Shown here: positions 1 through 7,777 of the stretch, one piece after another
How the letters are laid out: the number at the start of each line of letters is the position of its first letter
How positions within the stretch are numbered: the first letter of the stretch is position 1
Notes under the pieces: model-generated
Told to the model about the DNA's origin: nothing
Seen by the model: only the letters and a program-made list of their open reading frames with translations
Databases searched by the model: none
From: CAYJLW01 sp964370965
Lineage (GTDB): Bacteria; Actinomycetota; Acidimicrobiia; UBA2766
DNA: 19,517 nt
Direction of reading: 5' to 3'
Assembly (NCBI GenBank): GCA_964370965.1
Contig: CAYJLW010000079.1
Location: forward strand, 1 to 19,517
Position numbers and translations under genes: made by a program

Positions 1-443
<443 letters not shown>

Positions 444-450
444 GGAATCG

Positions 451-456
451 AGACTA
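451..456 (-). promoter_or_regulatory. -10 element (TAGTCT) for msrB
   Basis: TAGTCT on the minus strand fits TANNNT and lies 7 nt before the msrB ATG, so transcription would begin at or next to the start codon. No convincing -35 was seen. The same hexamer lies upstream of aguA. Confidence 0.45.
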
Positions 457-463
457 CGACGTA

Positions 464-1081
464 ATGTCGCGCCCCCGGGGGGCCGATGGCATCCCTGTGA
501 GCACAGCACCGGACTCCCCTGCCGTCGAGCGGCTCTCCGGCCACGAGGCCGTCGTGAGCTTCGGGGCCATACGCGTGCGCTTGGAGATCGACGTCCCGCC
601 GGACGGCGAGGTCGTGGCCACGACGTTGAGCGACGTGGCCCGCCCGGTGGACGCCGAGCGTCCGGCGCCTGCTCCGCCGCCGCAGAACCGCTGGCTGGAC
701 GCCCACAGCGCCCTGCGTCGCGGGCACTACCAGGAGGCCATCAACCTCTTCGAGGCAGAGGCCGAGGTCGCCGAGGCCAAAGGGGACCACGCCCGAGCCG
801 CTGTCGCCTACCGGACGGCCTCGGGCGCAGCGGAGGCGATGGGCCGAGAGGACCTCGGCAACCACCTCATCCGCCTCGCCGGCAAGCACTACCTCTTCGT
901 GGCCGAGAGCGCCTCCTCGTCGAGTCGGGCCACTCTGAGCTCCTACGTGACGGCGGCGAAATGCTTCCTGCAGGCGGGCAACCTCGAGCTCGCCGGGGAC
1001 TGCATAGAGCGCGCGAAGACCGTCGAACGCGTCCTTGACGTCTCCGTGAATACCTGGAATGGACGTACTTCTAAGCACTGA
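464..1081 (+). CDS. TPR/SNAP-like helical-repeat protein, first gene of the Pel-like operon
   Basis: No family was recognised with certainty. The protein has 205 residues, with no signal peptide and no membrane segment. Residues 24-60 look like a small beta region. Residues 66-73 are an Ala/Pro linker. Residues 75-190 are alpha-helical with TPR-like spacing of small and aromatic residues (RRGHYQEAINLFE, GDHARAAVAYRTAS, CFLQAGNLELAGDCIERA), resembling TPR or alpha-SNAP-type solenoids. It overlaps the glycosyltransferase start by 23 bp, so it is probably co-translated and may scaffold the biosynthetic machinery. Canonical pel loci carry a TPR protein, PelE, but PelE has N-terminal membrane helices that are absent here. 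An in-frame GTG at 497 is an alternative start: a TAATGT hexamer spans the ATG at 464, and neither start has a good ribosome binding site. Confidence 0.7.
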   Translation: MSRPRGADGIPVSTAPDSPAVERLSGHEAVVSFGAIRVRLEIDVPPDGEVVATTLSDVARPVDAERPAPAPPPQNRWLDAHSALRRGHYQEAINLFEAEAEVAEAKGDHARAAVAYRTASGAAEAMGREDLGNHLIRLAGKHYLFVAESASSSSRATLSSYVTAAKCFLQAGNLELAGDCIERAKTVERVLDVSVNTWNGRTSKH

Positions 1082-2561
1082 GGGCACCTACCCCTACGGC
1101 GTGGGAGGCGTCTCGACCTGGTGCGAGCAGCTCATGTCGGGCCTGGCCGACCACACCTTCAGTGTCGTCGCCGTGATCGCGAACCCCCATGCCGTAGCCC
1201 GGTACCGGCCCGGGCCCAACGTCCGCGTGGGGGCCGTCCCGCTCTGGGGAAACGAGCTCCTCGAAGAGCAGGTGCCCCGGTCGCTGTCCAGCGTCCTGGC
1301 CCGGCGCCGGGCCCTGCGCCACGGGGCCGTCGAGAGGGAGTTCCTCCCGCTCTTCGAGCGTCTCACCGAGAACCTCATGCTGGAGACGGACGCCGCGGAA
1401 GGCGTCGCGGAATGCATCACCGGCCTCGCCGACTTCGCCGTCCGTCACGACCTCCGCGAGGCGTTCGCGGACCGCCGGGCCTGGGACGTGATGTCGGCGA
1501 AGCTGCGAGGCCACCCTCTGTACGCGAAGGCCTCCCTGGAAGGCACGATCGAGTCCGCCCGGGCGATCTACCGCTACTTCCTCCCCCTCACCGTGCCGCT
1601 GCCGGTGGCGGACGTGACGCATGCCACGGCGGCGGCGTTCTGCGCACTCCCGTGCATCGCGGCGAAACGGCGCCACGGGACACCCTTCCTTCTCACCGAG
1701 CACGGCGTCTACCTGCGGGAGCGGATCCTCGCCCTCATCCGGGACGAGACGCCTCCCCTGCAGAAGGTCATGCTCGCCAACCTCTACCGGGGGGTGGTCG
1801 CCGCCGCCTACCGGGAAGCCGACCGCATCCTGCCCGTGTGCCGCTTCAACGTCCTCTGGGAGGACGCCATCGACGCCGACACGGCGGGGAAGGTCCACGT
1901 CGTACACAACGGCGTGGATCCGGAGCACTTCCTCCCCGCGCCCGAGTGGCCCGCCCCCCCCACGGCCGGCTTCGTGGGACGCATCGACGAGCTCAAGGAC
2001 GTCGTCACGCTCCTCGAGGCTGCCCGCCGGGTGCGCGACGCCGTCCCTGGCTTCATGCTCCATCTCTACGGGGACGCCACCTCCCCGGAGTACGAGGAGA
2101 AGTGCCGACGACGGGCTGCGTTCCTCGGTCTCGACGCCTGCGTCGTGTTCCACGGCCACACCAACGACGTCCTCGCTGCCCTGCACGGCGCCCAGGTCGT
2201 CGTGCAGTCGTCGGTCTCGGAGGCGCTGCCCTTCTCGATCCTCGAGGCGATGATGTGCGCGAAGCCGATCGTGGCCACGGCGGTGGGGGGCGTGCCCGAG
2301 GCCCTGGGAGGCAGCCGCTTCCTCGTCCCCCCCCAGGACCCCGTGGCCTTCGGGGACGCTCTCGTCGAGCTCCTCCGGATGCCTCCCGGCGAGCGCGCCG
2401 CGGTCGGCGCCGGGAACCGCCAGAGGGCGCTGGAGCAGTACACCCAGGAGGCCTTCCTCGCCGCCTACCGGGACGAGTACGCCGCCGCCGTGTCCCGGGC
2501 ACATGCGGCGCCGCCCGGTGCGGGGCGTCCAGGTCCGTCCGCCGCCGGGGTGCCGGCGTGA
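1059..2561 (+). CDS. pelF: PelF-type GT4 glycosyltransferase
   Basis: This is a cytoplasmic family 4 glycosyltransferase, GT-B fold, 500 residues. PelF polymerises the Pel exopolysaccharide from UDP-sugars. The N-terminus (TEGTYPYGVGGVSTW, residues 7-21) is the hallmark of the PelF/DUF3492 acceptor domain. TEHGVYLRERI (213-223) is a second PelF-like block. The C-terminal GT1-type domain begins near residue 280 (VVHNGVDPEHF), continues through FVGRIDELKD (305-314), and carries the EX7E motif in SEALPFSILEAM (Glu388 and Glu396). The last 20 residues are an Ala/Pro/Gly tail. The start overlaps the upstream gene by 23 bp, and the stop overlaps the next gene as GTGA. No pelA, pelD, pelB or pelC is present in the window, so the product need not be Pel itself. 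Family membership is confident; the sugar donor and polymer are unknown. Confidence 0.88.
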   Translation: MDVLLSTEGTYPYGVGGVSTWCEQLMSGLADHTFSVVAVIANPHAVARYRPGPNVRVGAVPLWGNELLEEQVPRSLSSVLARRRALRHGAVEREFLPLFERLTENLMLETDAAEGVAECITGLADFAVRHDLREAFADRRAWDVMSAKLRGHPLYAKASLEGTIESARAIYRYFLPLTVPLPVADVTHATAAAFCALPCIAAKRRHGTPFLLTEHGVYLRERILALIRDETPPLQKVMLANLYRGVVAAAYREADRILPVCRFNVLWEDAIDADTAGKVHVVHNGVDPEHFLPAPEWPAPPTAGFVGRIDELKDVVTLLEAARRVRDAVPGFMLHLYGDATSPEYEEKCRRRAAFLGLDACVVFHGHTNDVLAALHGAQVVVQSSVSEALPFSILEAMMCAKPIVATAVGGVPEALGGSRFLVPPQDPVAFGDALVELLRMPPGERAAVGAGNRQRALEQYTQEAFLAAYRDEYAAAVSRAHAAPPGAGRPGPSAAGVPA

Positions 2562-3628
2562 CGACGACCGCCCGCCTCCCGCCCGCCACCAGGGGTCCCA
2601 CGATCTGGCCCGTGTCCCTGCTCCTGCTCCCCGTGCTCGCGGCCGTCGTCCTGTTGGGCTCGTCGGGCGCCGCCCCCCGCCGGACGTCGCCCGGCGCCGC
2701 CGCCGGCTTCGGCGTCACCCGCACTGCCGACGGGCTCCTTGCCGCGGACGCGTTCGACCGCGCCCGTCCCCGTCGCGCGCTCGAGGACATCTGGGAGCCC
2801 GACCCGCTCGCCCCCCGGGGTCTCGCCACCTACGCCGCCACGGGCGGCGGCCTCCGGGTGGGCGTCGACTCACACAAGAGGGGAACCTGGGAGGGCTATT
2901 TCCTCGTCACCCGGGCGATGTTCCCGGCCACGGCCGTCTTCCACACCGCTGCCCGCGGCGACCCGGCCCGTGTGGACGGCCTCGACAGCGACAAGGGGGA
3001 GGTCGTCTTCGCCGTCCAGACGGGTTCCACGAAGGTGACCGGCGACATCAACTTCGTCGCGGTCAGCTCCCTGTCGTTCGGGGGCGACCTCGACTGGCAG
3101 GTGGGCTACTCGGAGGGCCGCTTCGCCGACGCCCGGCTCACGACCTACGTCACGATGGAGGACGTCCCCCCGGATCTCGACGTCGCGGAGCCGGTGGGGA
3201 TCACCCTGCGCACCGACGGGAGGCGGAGCTTCACGGTGTACCTGGACGACCGCCTGGTCCTCGACCGTCACGACCTCGACATGCGCATCGACCCGCCCTT
3301 CCAGCCCTACCTGGAGGTGCAGGCCGAGTCGAGCGGGTACACGTCCGTGTTCACGGACTTCTGGGTCACGCGCAGCGACACGGTCGCTCTCACCGGACTG
3401 CCGTCCGGCACCGAAGCCGCGCTCGTGGCGGGCGGCCGCACGATCGCCCGCGCCGCTTCCGGTCGCGACGGCCGCGCCCTGCTCCGGTTGCCCCTGCCGA
3501 AGGCCTACGGGGAGGCGGATCTCCGCCTCCGCGTCCCGGGCCGATCCCGCGGTGTCACCGCGGTGCGGGGACTGCGCTACGCGGGGGGCGACAGCTACCG
3601 CGTCGAAGTCGGCCGGGGCGGACGATGA
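2558..3628 (+). CDS. Exported/anchored beta-sandwich protein of the Pel-like operon
   Basis: No named family was recognised. The protein has 356 residues. A single hydrophobic segment (residues 16-34, after a short basic N-terminus) is a signal peptide or membrane anchor, so the bulk is extracytoplasmic. Residues 60-272 are rich in alternating beta strands ending in YLEVQAESSGYTSVFTDFWV, like LamG/concanavalin or DUF1080-type jelly rolls that often bind carbohydrate. Residues 273-356 resemble a small Ig-like or carboxypeptidase-regulatory-like domain (GLPSGTEAALVAGGRTIA). The GTG start is fixed by the 4-bp GTGA overlap with the glycosyltransferase stop; the stop overlaps the next gene as ATGA. 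Position between PelF-like and PelG-like genes suggests it handles or binds the nascent polysaccharide outside the membrane. That role is inference; no catalytic motif was seen. Confidence 0.75.
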   Translation: MTTTARLPPATRGPTIWPVSLLLLPVLAAVVLLGSSGAAPRRTSPGAAAGFGVTRTADGLLAADAFDRARPRRALEDIWEPDPLAPRGLATYAATGGGLRVGVDSHKRGTWEGYFLVTRAMFPATAVFHTAARGDPARVDGLDSDKGEVVFAVQTGSTKVTGDINFVAVSSLSFGGDLDWQVGYSEGRFADARLTTYVTMEDVPPDLDVAEPVGITLRTDGRRSFTVYLDDRLVLDRHDLDMRIDPPFQPYLEVQAESSGYTSVFTDFWVTRSDTVALTGLPSGTEAALVAGGRTIARAASGRDGRALLRLPLPKAYGEADLRLRVPGRSRGVTAVRGLRYAGGDSYRVEVGRGGR

Positions 3629-5235
3629 CCTCCGCTCGCAACACCGCCGTCCAGGTGCAGGATCCCCTTGCTCTCGGCCACGACTACCACCTCGAGGCCC
3701 AGTCCGTGCTCGCTCTCAGCCCGGACCCCCAGAACCCCTTCGAGGTCGCCGTGGTGCTCAGCACGCTGGGGTACACGGACGCCGCCGCCCAGTCGCTGGG
3801 CGCTTCGGGCCTCTTCGATCTCGCCCGGCGGATCTACGACGTCATCGACCTCCACTACCGGCCGCCGGACGCTTCTGACGAGGAACTGCCCGAGGCGTGG
3901 CACCGTCGCTTCCGGCGGGCCCTCTCCACCGTGGCGATGGGCTTCAGCTACGCCGAGCTGTGGGTGCTGTCCCTGGCGCTGCTGGCGACCACCCGTCTCT
4001 CCTTCTGGTCCTCCACGACGCTCACCGGCCGCCAGGCCACAGCGGTCAACATCGCTCTCGTGGCCGCCCTCGTCGTCTCGACGCCCTTCGTGCAGGCCTT
4101 TTCGCGCAAGCACGTCTTCTTCCGCCTGCAGTCGGACTGGCCGCTCGCTCGCTGGGTGACCAACGTCCTCATCGGCGGGGGCGCTCTCGTCACCGTCCTC
4201 GTGCTGGGCGGCGTCTACGTCCTCTTCGAGGACGTCCTCCACGCCTACACCCCGGGCTCCAACCGCCTCTTCCTGGGCTTCGCCCTCCTGATCGCGTCGC
4301 TCAACCTCGTGCTCGCCCCGCTGTACGCCATGCGCTCCTTCCTGGCGCTGTTCGTGGCCCTGGGGACCGGGGCGGCCGTCATAGTCGTCACGATGCCCGG
4401 CGACTGGCAGCAGCTCCTCAGCCAGGCCCACATGGTGAGGTTGCAGGTCGTCTCGTTGATCGCCGTCGAGGTCGTCGCCCTCGCCCTCGGCCTCTTCGTG
4501 CGACGGCGCATGGAGCGCCGCGAGCCGGACCCCGTGAGGGAGTCCCTGCGGCCCCGCCTCCCCGTGTTCCTCCTCGCCACGGCCCCGTACGTGGTCTACG
4601 GCGCCGCCCTCTACGTCCTCGTGTTCGCCCACAAGTTCATCGCCGGTGGCGCCCTCGCCGGGGGCTACTCGTACCGCATCGGCTACGAGGCCGCCGTGGG
4701 TCTCGGCGCCGCGGTCCTCGTCCCGGTCCTCGTCGTCGTCACCGTGACCATGGAGTGCTTCGCGCGCGACGTCAGCAAGGCGCTCAAGGGCATCACGGTG
4801 GCCCGGGCCGCGGAGTTCGACGTCCGCATGCGCCGTCTCTACAGGCGGCGTCTCACCGTCCTTCTCGCCGTCGTGGCCGCTTCCGGTGCCGCCGTCTGGC
4901 TCCTGGGGGCGCACGTGCGCTGGCCGCTGCGGATACCGGCGGACGGCCTCCGCTCCTTTCCCGTGGCGGTGGCCGGCTACGCGGTCCTGGGCGTCGGTCT
5001 CTTCCACGCCCAGTGGCTGTTCTACATCTCCCGTCCCGCCCCGGTCCTCTACGGCCTCGGTGCCGGGATCGCCCTCTCCTTAGCGTGCGGTGTCGCCGGA
5101 CAGGTGTGGGGCGCCCCCGCGGGCGGTGCTGTCTGGGGTCTCCTCGCCGGGAGCGCCGTCTTCGCCGCCGTCACATGCGGGGCCACTCTCCGCTCCCTGG
5201 CGAACTTCGACCGCGCCCTCTACGCGGCCCTCTGA
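3625..5235 (+). CDS. PelG-like 12-TM polysaccharide transporter with N-terminal extension
   Basis: This 536-residue integral membrane protein is the last gene of the operon, with an ATGA overlap upstream. About 12 hydrophobic segments can be placed near residues 103-124, 138-158, 178-200, 214-234, 236-257, 270-292, 312-336, 355-377, 408-427, 446-467, 472-492 and 500-521. Segment 7-8 (APYVVYGAALYVLVFAHKFI, then an acidic TMECFARD before an R-rich loop) follows the PelG pattern of the MOP flippase superfamily, and PelG normally lies next to PelF. PelG is about 450 residues; the excess here is a soluble N-terminal region of about 95 residues containing LGYTDAAAQSLGASGLFDLA. Membrane topology is certain; the PelG assignment rests on topology, two motifs and neighbourhood. 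A different MOP-type flippase is the main alternative. Confidence 0.65.
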   Translation: MTSARNTAVQVQDPLALGHDYHLEAQSVLALSPDPQNPFEVAVVLSTLGYTDAAAQSLGASGLFDLARRIYDVIDLHYRPPDASDEELPEAWHRRFRRALSTVAMGFSYAELWVLSLALLATTRLSFWSSTTLTGRQATAVNIALVAALVVSTPFVQAFSRKHVFFRLQSDWPLARWVTNVLIGGGALVTVLVLGGVYVLFEDVLHAYTPGSNRLFLGFALLIASLNLVLAPLYAMRSFLALFVALGTGAAVIVVTMPGDWQQLLSQAHMVRLQVVSLIAVEVVALALGLFVRRRMERREPDPVRESLRPRLPVFLLATAPYVVYGAALYVLVFAHKFIAGGALAGGYSYRIGYEAAVGLGAAVLVPVLVVVTVTMECFARDVSKALKGITVARAAEFDVRMRRLYRRRLTVLLAVVAASGAAVWLLGAHVRWPLRIPADGLRSFPVAVAGYAVLGVGLFHAQWLFYISRPAPVLYGLGAGIALSLACGVAGQVWGAPAGGAVWGLLAGSAVFAAVTCGATLRSLANFDRALYAAL

Positions 5236-5253
5236 CCGCGCGCCCTCTGATCC

Positions 5254-5293
5254 GGGCGCGGGGGCGCGGCGCCCGGCGTCTGGCGCCCGCGCC
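5254..5293. terminator. GC-rich stem-loop between convergent genes
   Basis: Arms GGCGCGGG (5255-5262) and CCCGCGCC (5286-5293) are perfectly complementary, with a further GGCGCC palindrome inside the loop. It lies in the 81 bp between the convergent PelG-like and histidine kinase genes, as expected for a shared terminator. No T-tract is present. Confidence 0.35.
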
Positions 5294-5316
5294 ACACGGT
5301 CGCCCGGAGGACCTGT

Positions 5317-7733
5317 TCATCGTGGGTGGGGGACCGTCCAGCGCCTCAGGGTCGCCTCCAGAGCGTCCTTGTAGACCGGCTTCGCGAGGTACNNNNNNNN
5401 NNNNNNNNNNNNNNNNNNNNNNNNNNNNNNNNNNNNNNNNNNNNNNNNNNNNNNNNNNNNNNNNNNNNNNNNNNNNNNNNNNNNNNNNNNNNCCAGCGCC
5501 TCAGGGTCGCCTCCAGAGCGTCCTTGTAGACCGGCTTCGCGAGGTACTCGTCCATGCCTGCGGTGAGGGCCTCCTCCCGGTCGCCCTTCATGGCGTTCGC
5601 GGTCATGGCGATGATCGGGACATGGCGATCCGTGCCCAGCTCGGAGCGGCGGATGGTCCGGGCGGCCTCGAGGCCGTCCATGACCGGCATGTGGAGGTCC
5701 ATGAGGACGGCGTCGTACGCGGTCCGGGCGACGGCCTCCACGGCCTGACGGCCGTCGACGACGAGGTCTGCGGCGAAACCCAGATGTTCGAGCATGCGCA
5801 GGGCCACCTTCTGGTTCACGACGTTGTCCTCGGCGACGAGGATCCGGGGGGCGTCGCCCCCTCGGCTCCCGCTCGGGGCGGGGTGGACGGGGACCGTCGT
5901 GGCGGCGACCTCGGCGCACTCACGCACCTCCGGGAGCTCGTCGTGGAGCTCGGGGGGTAGCTCGAAGGCGGCCGTGAACCAGAACGTCGAGCCCTCTCCG
6001 GCGACGCTCTCGCAGCCGAGCTCCCCGCCCATCAGATGGACGAGCTCCCTGCTGATGGCGAGGCCGAGGCCGGTCCCGCCGTAGCGCCGGGTCATGGAGG
6101 GGTCCGCCTGAGAGAACGGCTGGAAGAGCCGCCGGACGTCCGCGGGACCGATGCCGATGCCCGTGTCACGGACGGTGCAGCGCAGGCGCACGCTGCCGGG
6201 GGTCGCCGGCTCGGCGGACACCCGCACCTCGACCTCGCCGTCCTCGGTGAACTTCAGGGCGTTGCCGACCAGGTTCGTGAGCACCTGGCGGAGACGGTAG
6301 GGGTCCCCACGGAGGCGCGCCGGAACGTCGGCGCCGACGACGGCCGTGAGATCGAGGCTCCTGTCGCGGGCCTTCTCGCCCAGGAGCTCGACCGTCTCTT
6401 CGACGAGGCGACCGAGATCGAAGTCGATGCGCTCCAGGTCGAGCTTCCCGGCCTCGATCTTGGAGAAGTCCAGGACGTCGTTGACGACCCGGAGGAGGGC
6501 GTCGGCCGAGCCCTGCACGGTTTCGGCGTAGCCGCGCTGCTCGGGGGTCAGCGGTGTGTCGAGGAGCAGGGACGTCATCCCGACGACCCCGTTCATCGGC
6601 GTCCTGATCTCGTGGCTCATGGTCGCCAGGAAGGCGGACTTCGCCCGATTGGCCGCCAGGGCGTCGTCCCGGGCGCCGGCGAGCTCGGCGGTCATGGCCT
6701 CGGCGATGCGCACGGCCCGGTCGCGGGTCGTGGCGAGCATTCGCACGAAGCCGAAGAGTAGGAGGGTGACCAGGAGGGCCCCGATGAGGACGAGGAATGG
6801 GTGGCCGCCGCCGTAGTCCCTGACGAAGGTGGGCATCTCGCCGAAGCGCACGGTCCATGTGCGGGCCCCGAAATCGAACGTGTCGGAGCGCGAGTGCAGG
6901 GGCCGGCCGTCCTCGCCGTCCCCGCTCTGGGCCAGGAGGCTCCCGGAGGCTGCGTCACCGTCGTAGAGCTGGATCCGGATTCCTGTCATGGCGTCGGGAA
7001 CGACACTCTGGAGGAGGACCCGGGCGTTCAGGAGGGTGAAGACCCAGCCCCGCAGGGCCTCTTGGCGCCGGCGGGGCGTGTCCAGGGGGACCCCGGCCTG
7101 GTAGACGGGCGCCAGGATGGCCGTCACGGGCCCGGCGGGGCGCAGGCCGCCTTCCATCTCGGGGCCGGCCAGAGGGGCTGTGGCTGCGGGGAGGCCGGTG
7201 AGGGCGGCCCGCCGGGCGGGATCCGCCCACGCCTGGTCGGTCCCGACGTCGAAGCCGAGGATGTGGTTGTAGAGCAGTTCCGGCTCCCACACCTCCACAG
7301 GCTCGTAGTGCGTCCTCGTGCCGGCCGGCGTGATCGCGTAGCCGGGTACGCCGTCGGCCCGGCGCCGGGCCAGGTAGGCGTCGACGTCGCCTCCCGGGAC
7401 GATGGCGACGTACCCGAGTCCCGTGAGGCTCGGGTAGCGCTTGCCGATCTCGCTGAAGGACCCCAGGAACTCGCGCCAGCGGGTCTGCGTGATCGGCATG
7501 CCGGACGCGAACACGCCCCGTGTGAAGAGGAGGGCGTCCTGGGAGAGCTGGGCCCGGGCCACGAGGCTGGTCTTCACGCGCTCGACCTCGTGGTCGAAGC
7601 GGGCCGTGGCCCTGCGCGCCTGGATGTCGCGCTGCTGCCACCAGAGCGCCAGGCTCACGAGGATCCCGAGCGCGAGCAGGGCCCGGGGCAGGGCCTTGAC
7701 CACGCGGGGCGGGATGCGCTGCGGCTCGTCCAT
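5317..7733 (-). CDS. CHASE-domain hybrid histidine kinase, split by a false scaffold gap
   Basis: A membrane sensor kinase with its own receiver domain. TM1 spans about residues 14-31. An extracytoplasmic CHASE domain follows (about 70-250; SLTGLGYVAIVP at 102-113), then TM2 (about 312-331). HisKA has SHEIRTPMNG (His374). HATPase_c has the N box (Asn491), DTGIGI (523-528) and GGTGLGLAIS (552-561). The receiver has acidic residues Glu635/Asp636, phospho-acceptor Asp679, Thr711 and Lys733. CHASE domains sense small extracellular molecules; the ligand is unknown. The displayed sequence contains a 100-N gap flanked by an exact 55-bp duplication. Removing 155 bp restores one uninterrupted frame of 753 residues ending TVPHPR. 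It lies 44 bp downstream of the ATPase gene on the same strand and may be co-transcribed with it. No dedicated response regulator is adjacent. Confidence 0.93.
5338..5392. repeat. 55-bp assembly duplication, left copy
   Basis: This segment is identical base for base to 5493-5547, on the other side of a 100-N gap. It encodes the kinase tail that the right copy also encodes. An exact 55-bp overlap is what two contigs of a k=55 de Bruijn graph share, so this is a contig-end overlap left unmerged and not a genomic repeat. Confidence 0.9.
5393..5492. other. 100-N scaffold gap inside the histidine kinase gene
   Basis: Exactly 100 N, a conventional placeholder length. Because the flanks overlap by 55 bp and the gene closes in frame when gap and one copy are removed, there is probably no missing sequence here. 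Confidence 0.95.
5493..5547. repeat. 55-bp assembly duplication, right copy
   Basis: Second copy of the contig-end overlap. It encodes the receiver-domain end of the kinase, from the LAKPVYKDAL block to the final Trp before the unique tail TVPHPR, which is read from the left contig. Confidence 0.9.
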
Positions 7734-7777
7734 GGCCTCGGTTCGGGGTCGTGGCCTTCTCGGTTCGAATCGGCAGT

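Noticed and set aside
5236..5316. Gene in the space between the PelG-like protein and the kinase
   Set aside because: Only 81 bp, holding a GC stem-loop; no start with a ribosome site and no coding signal.
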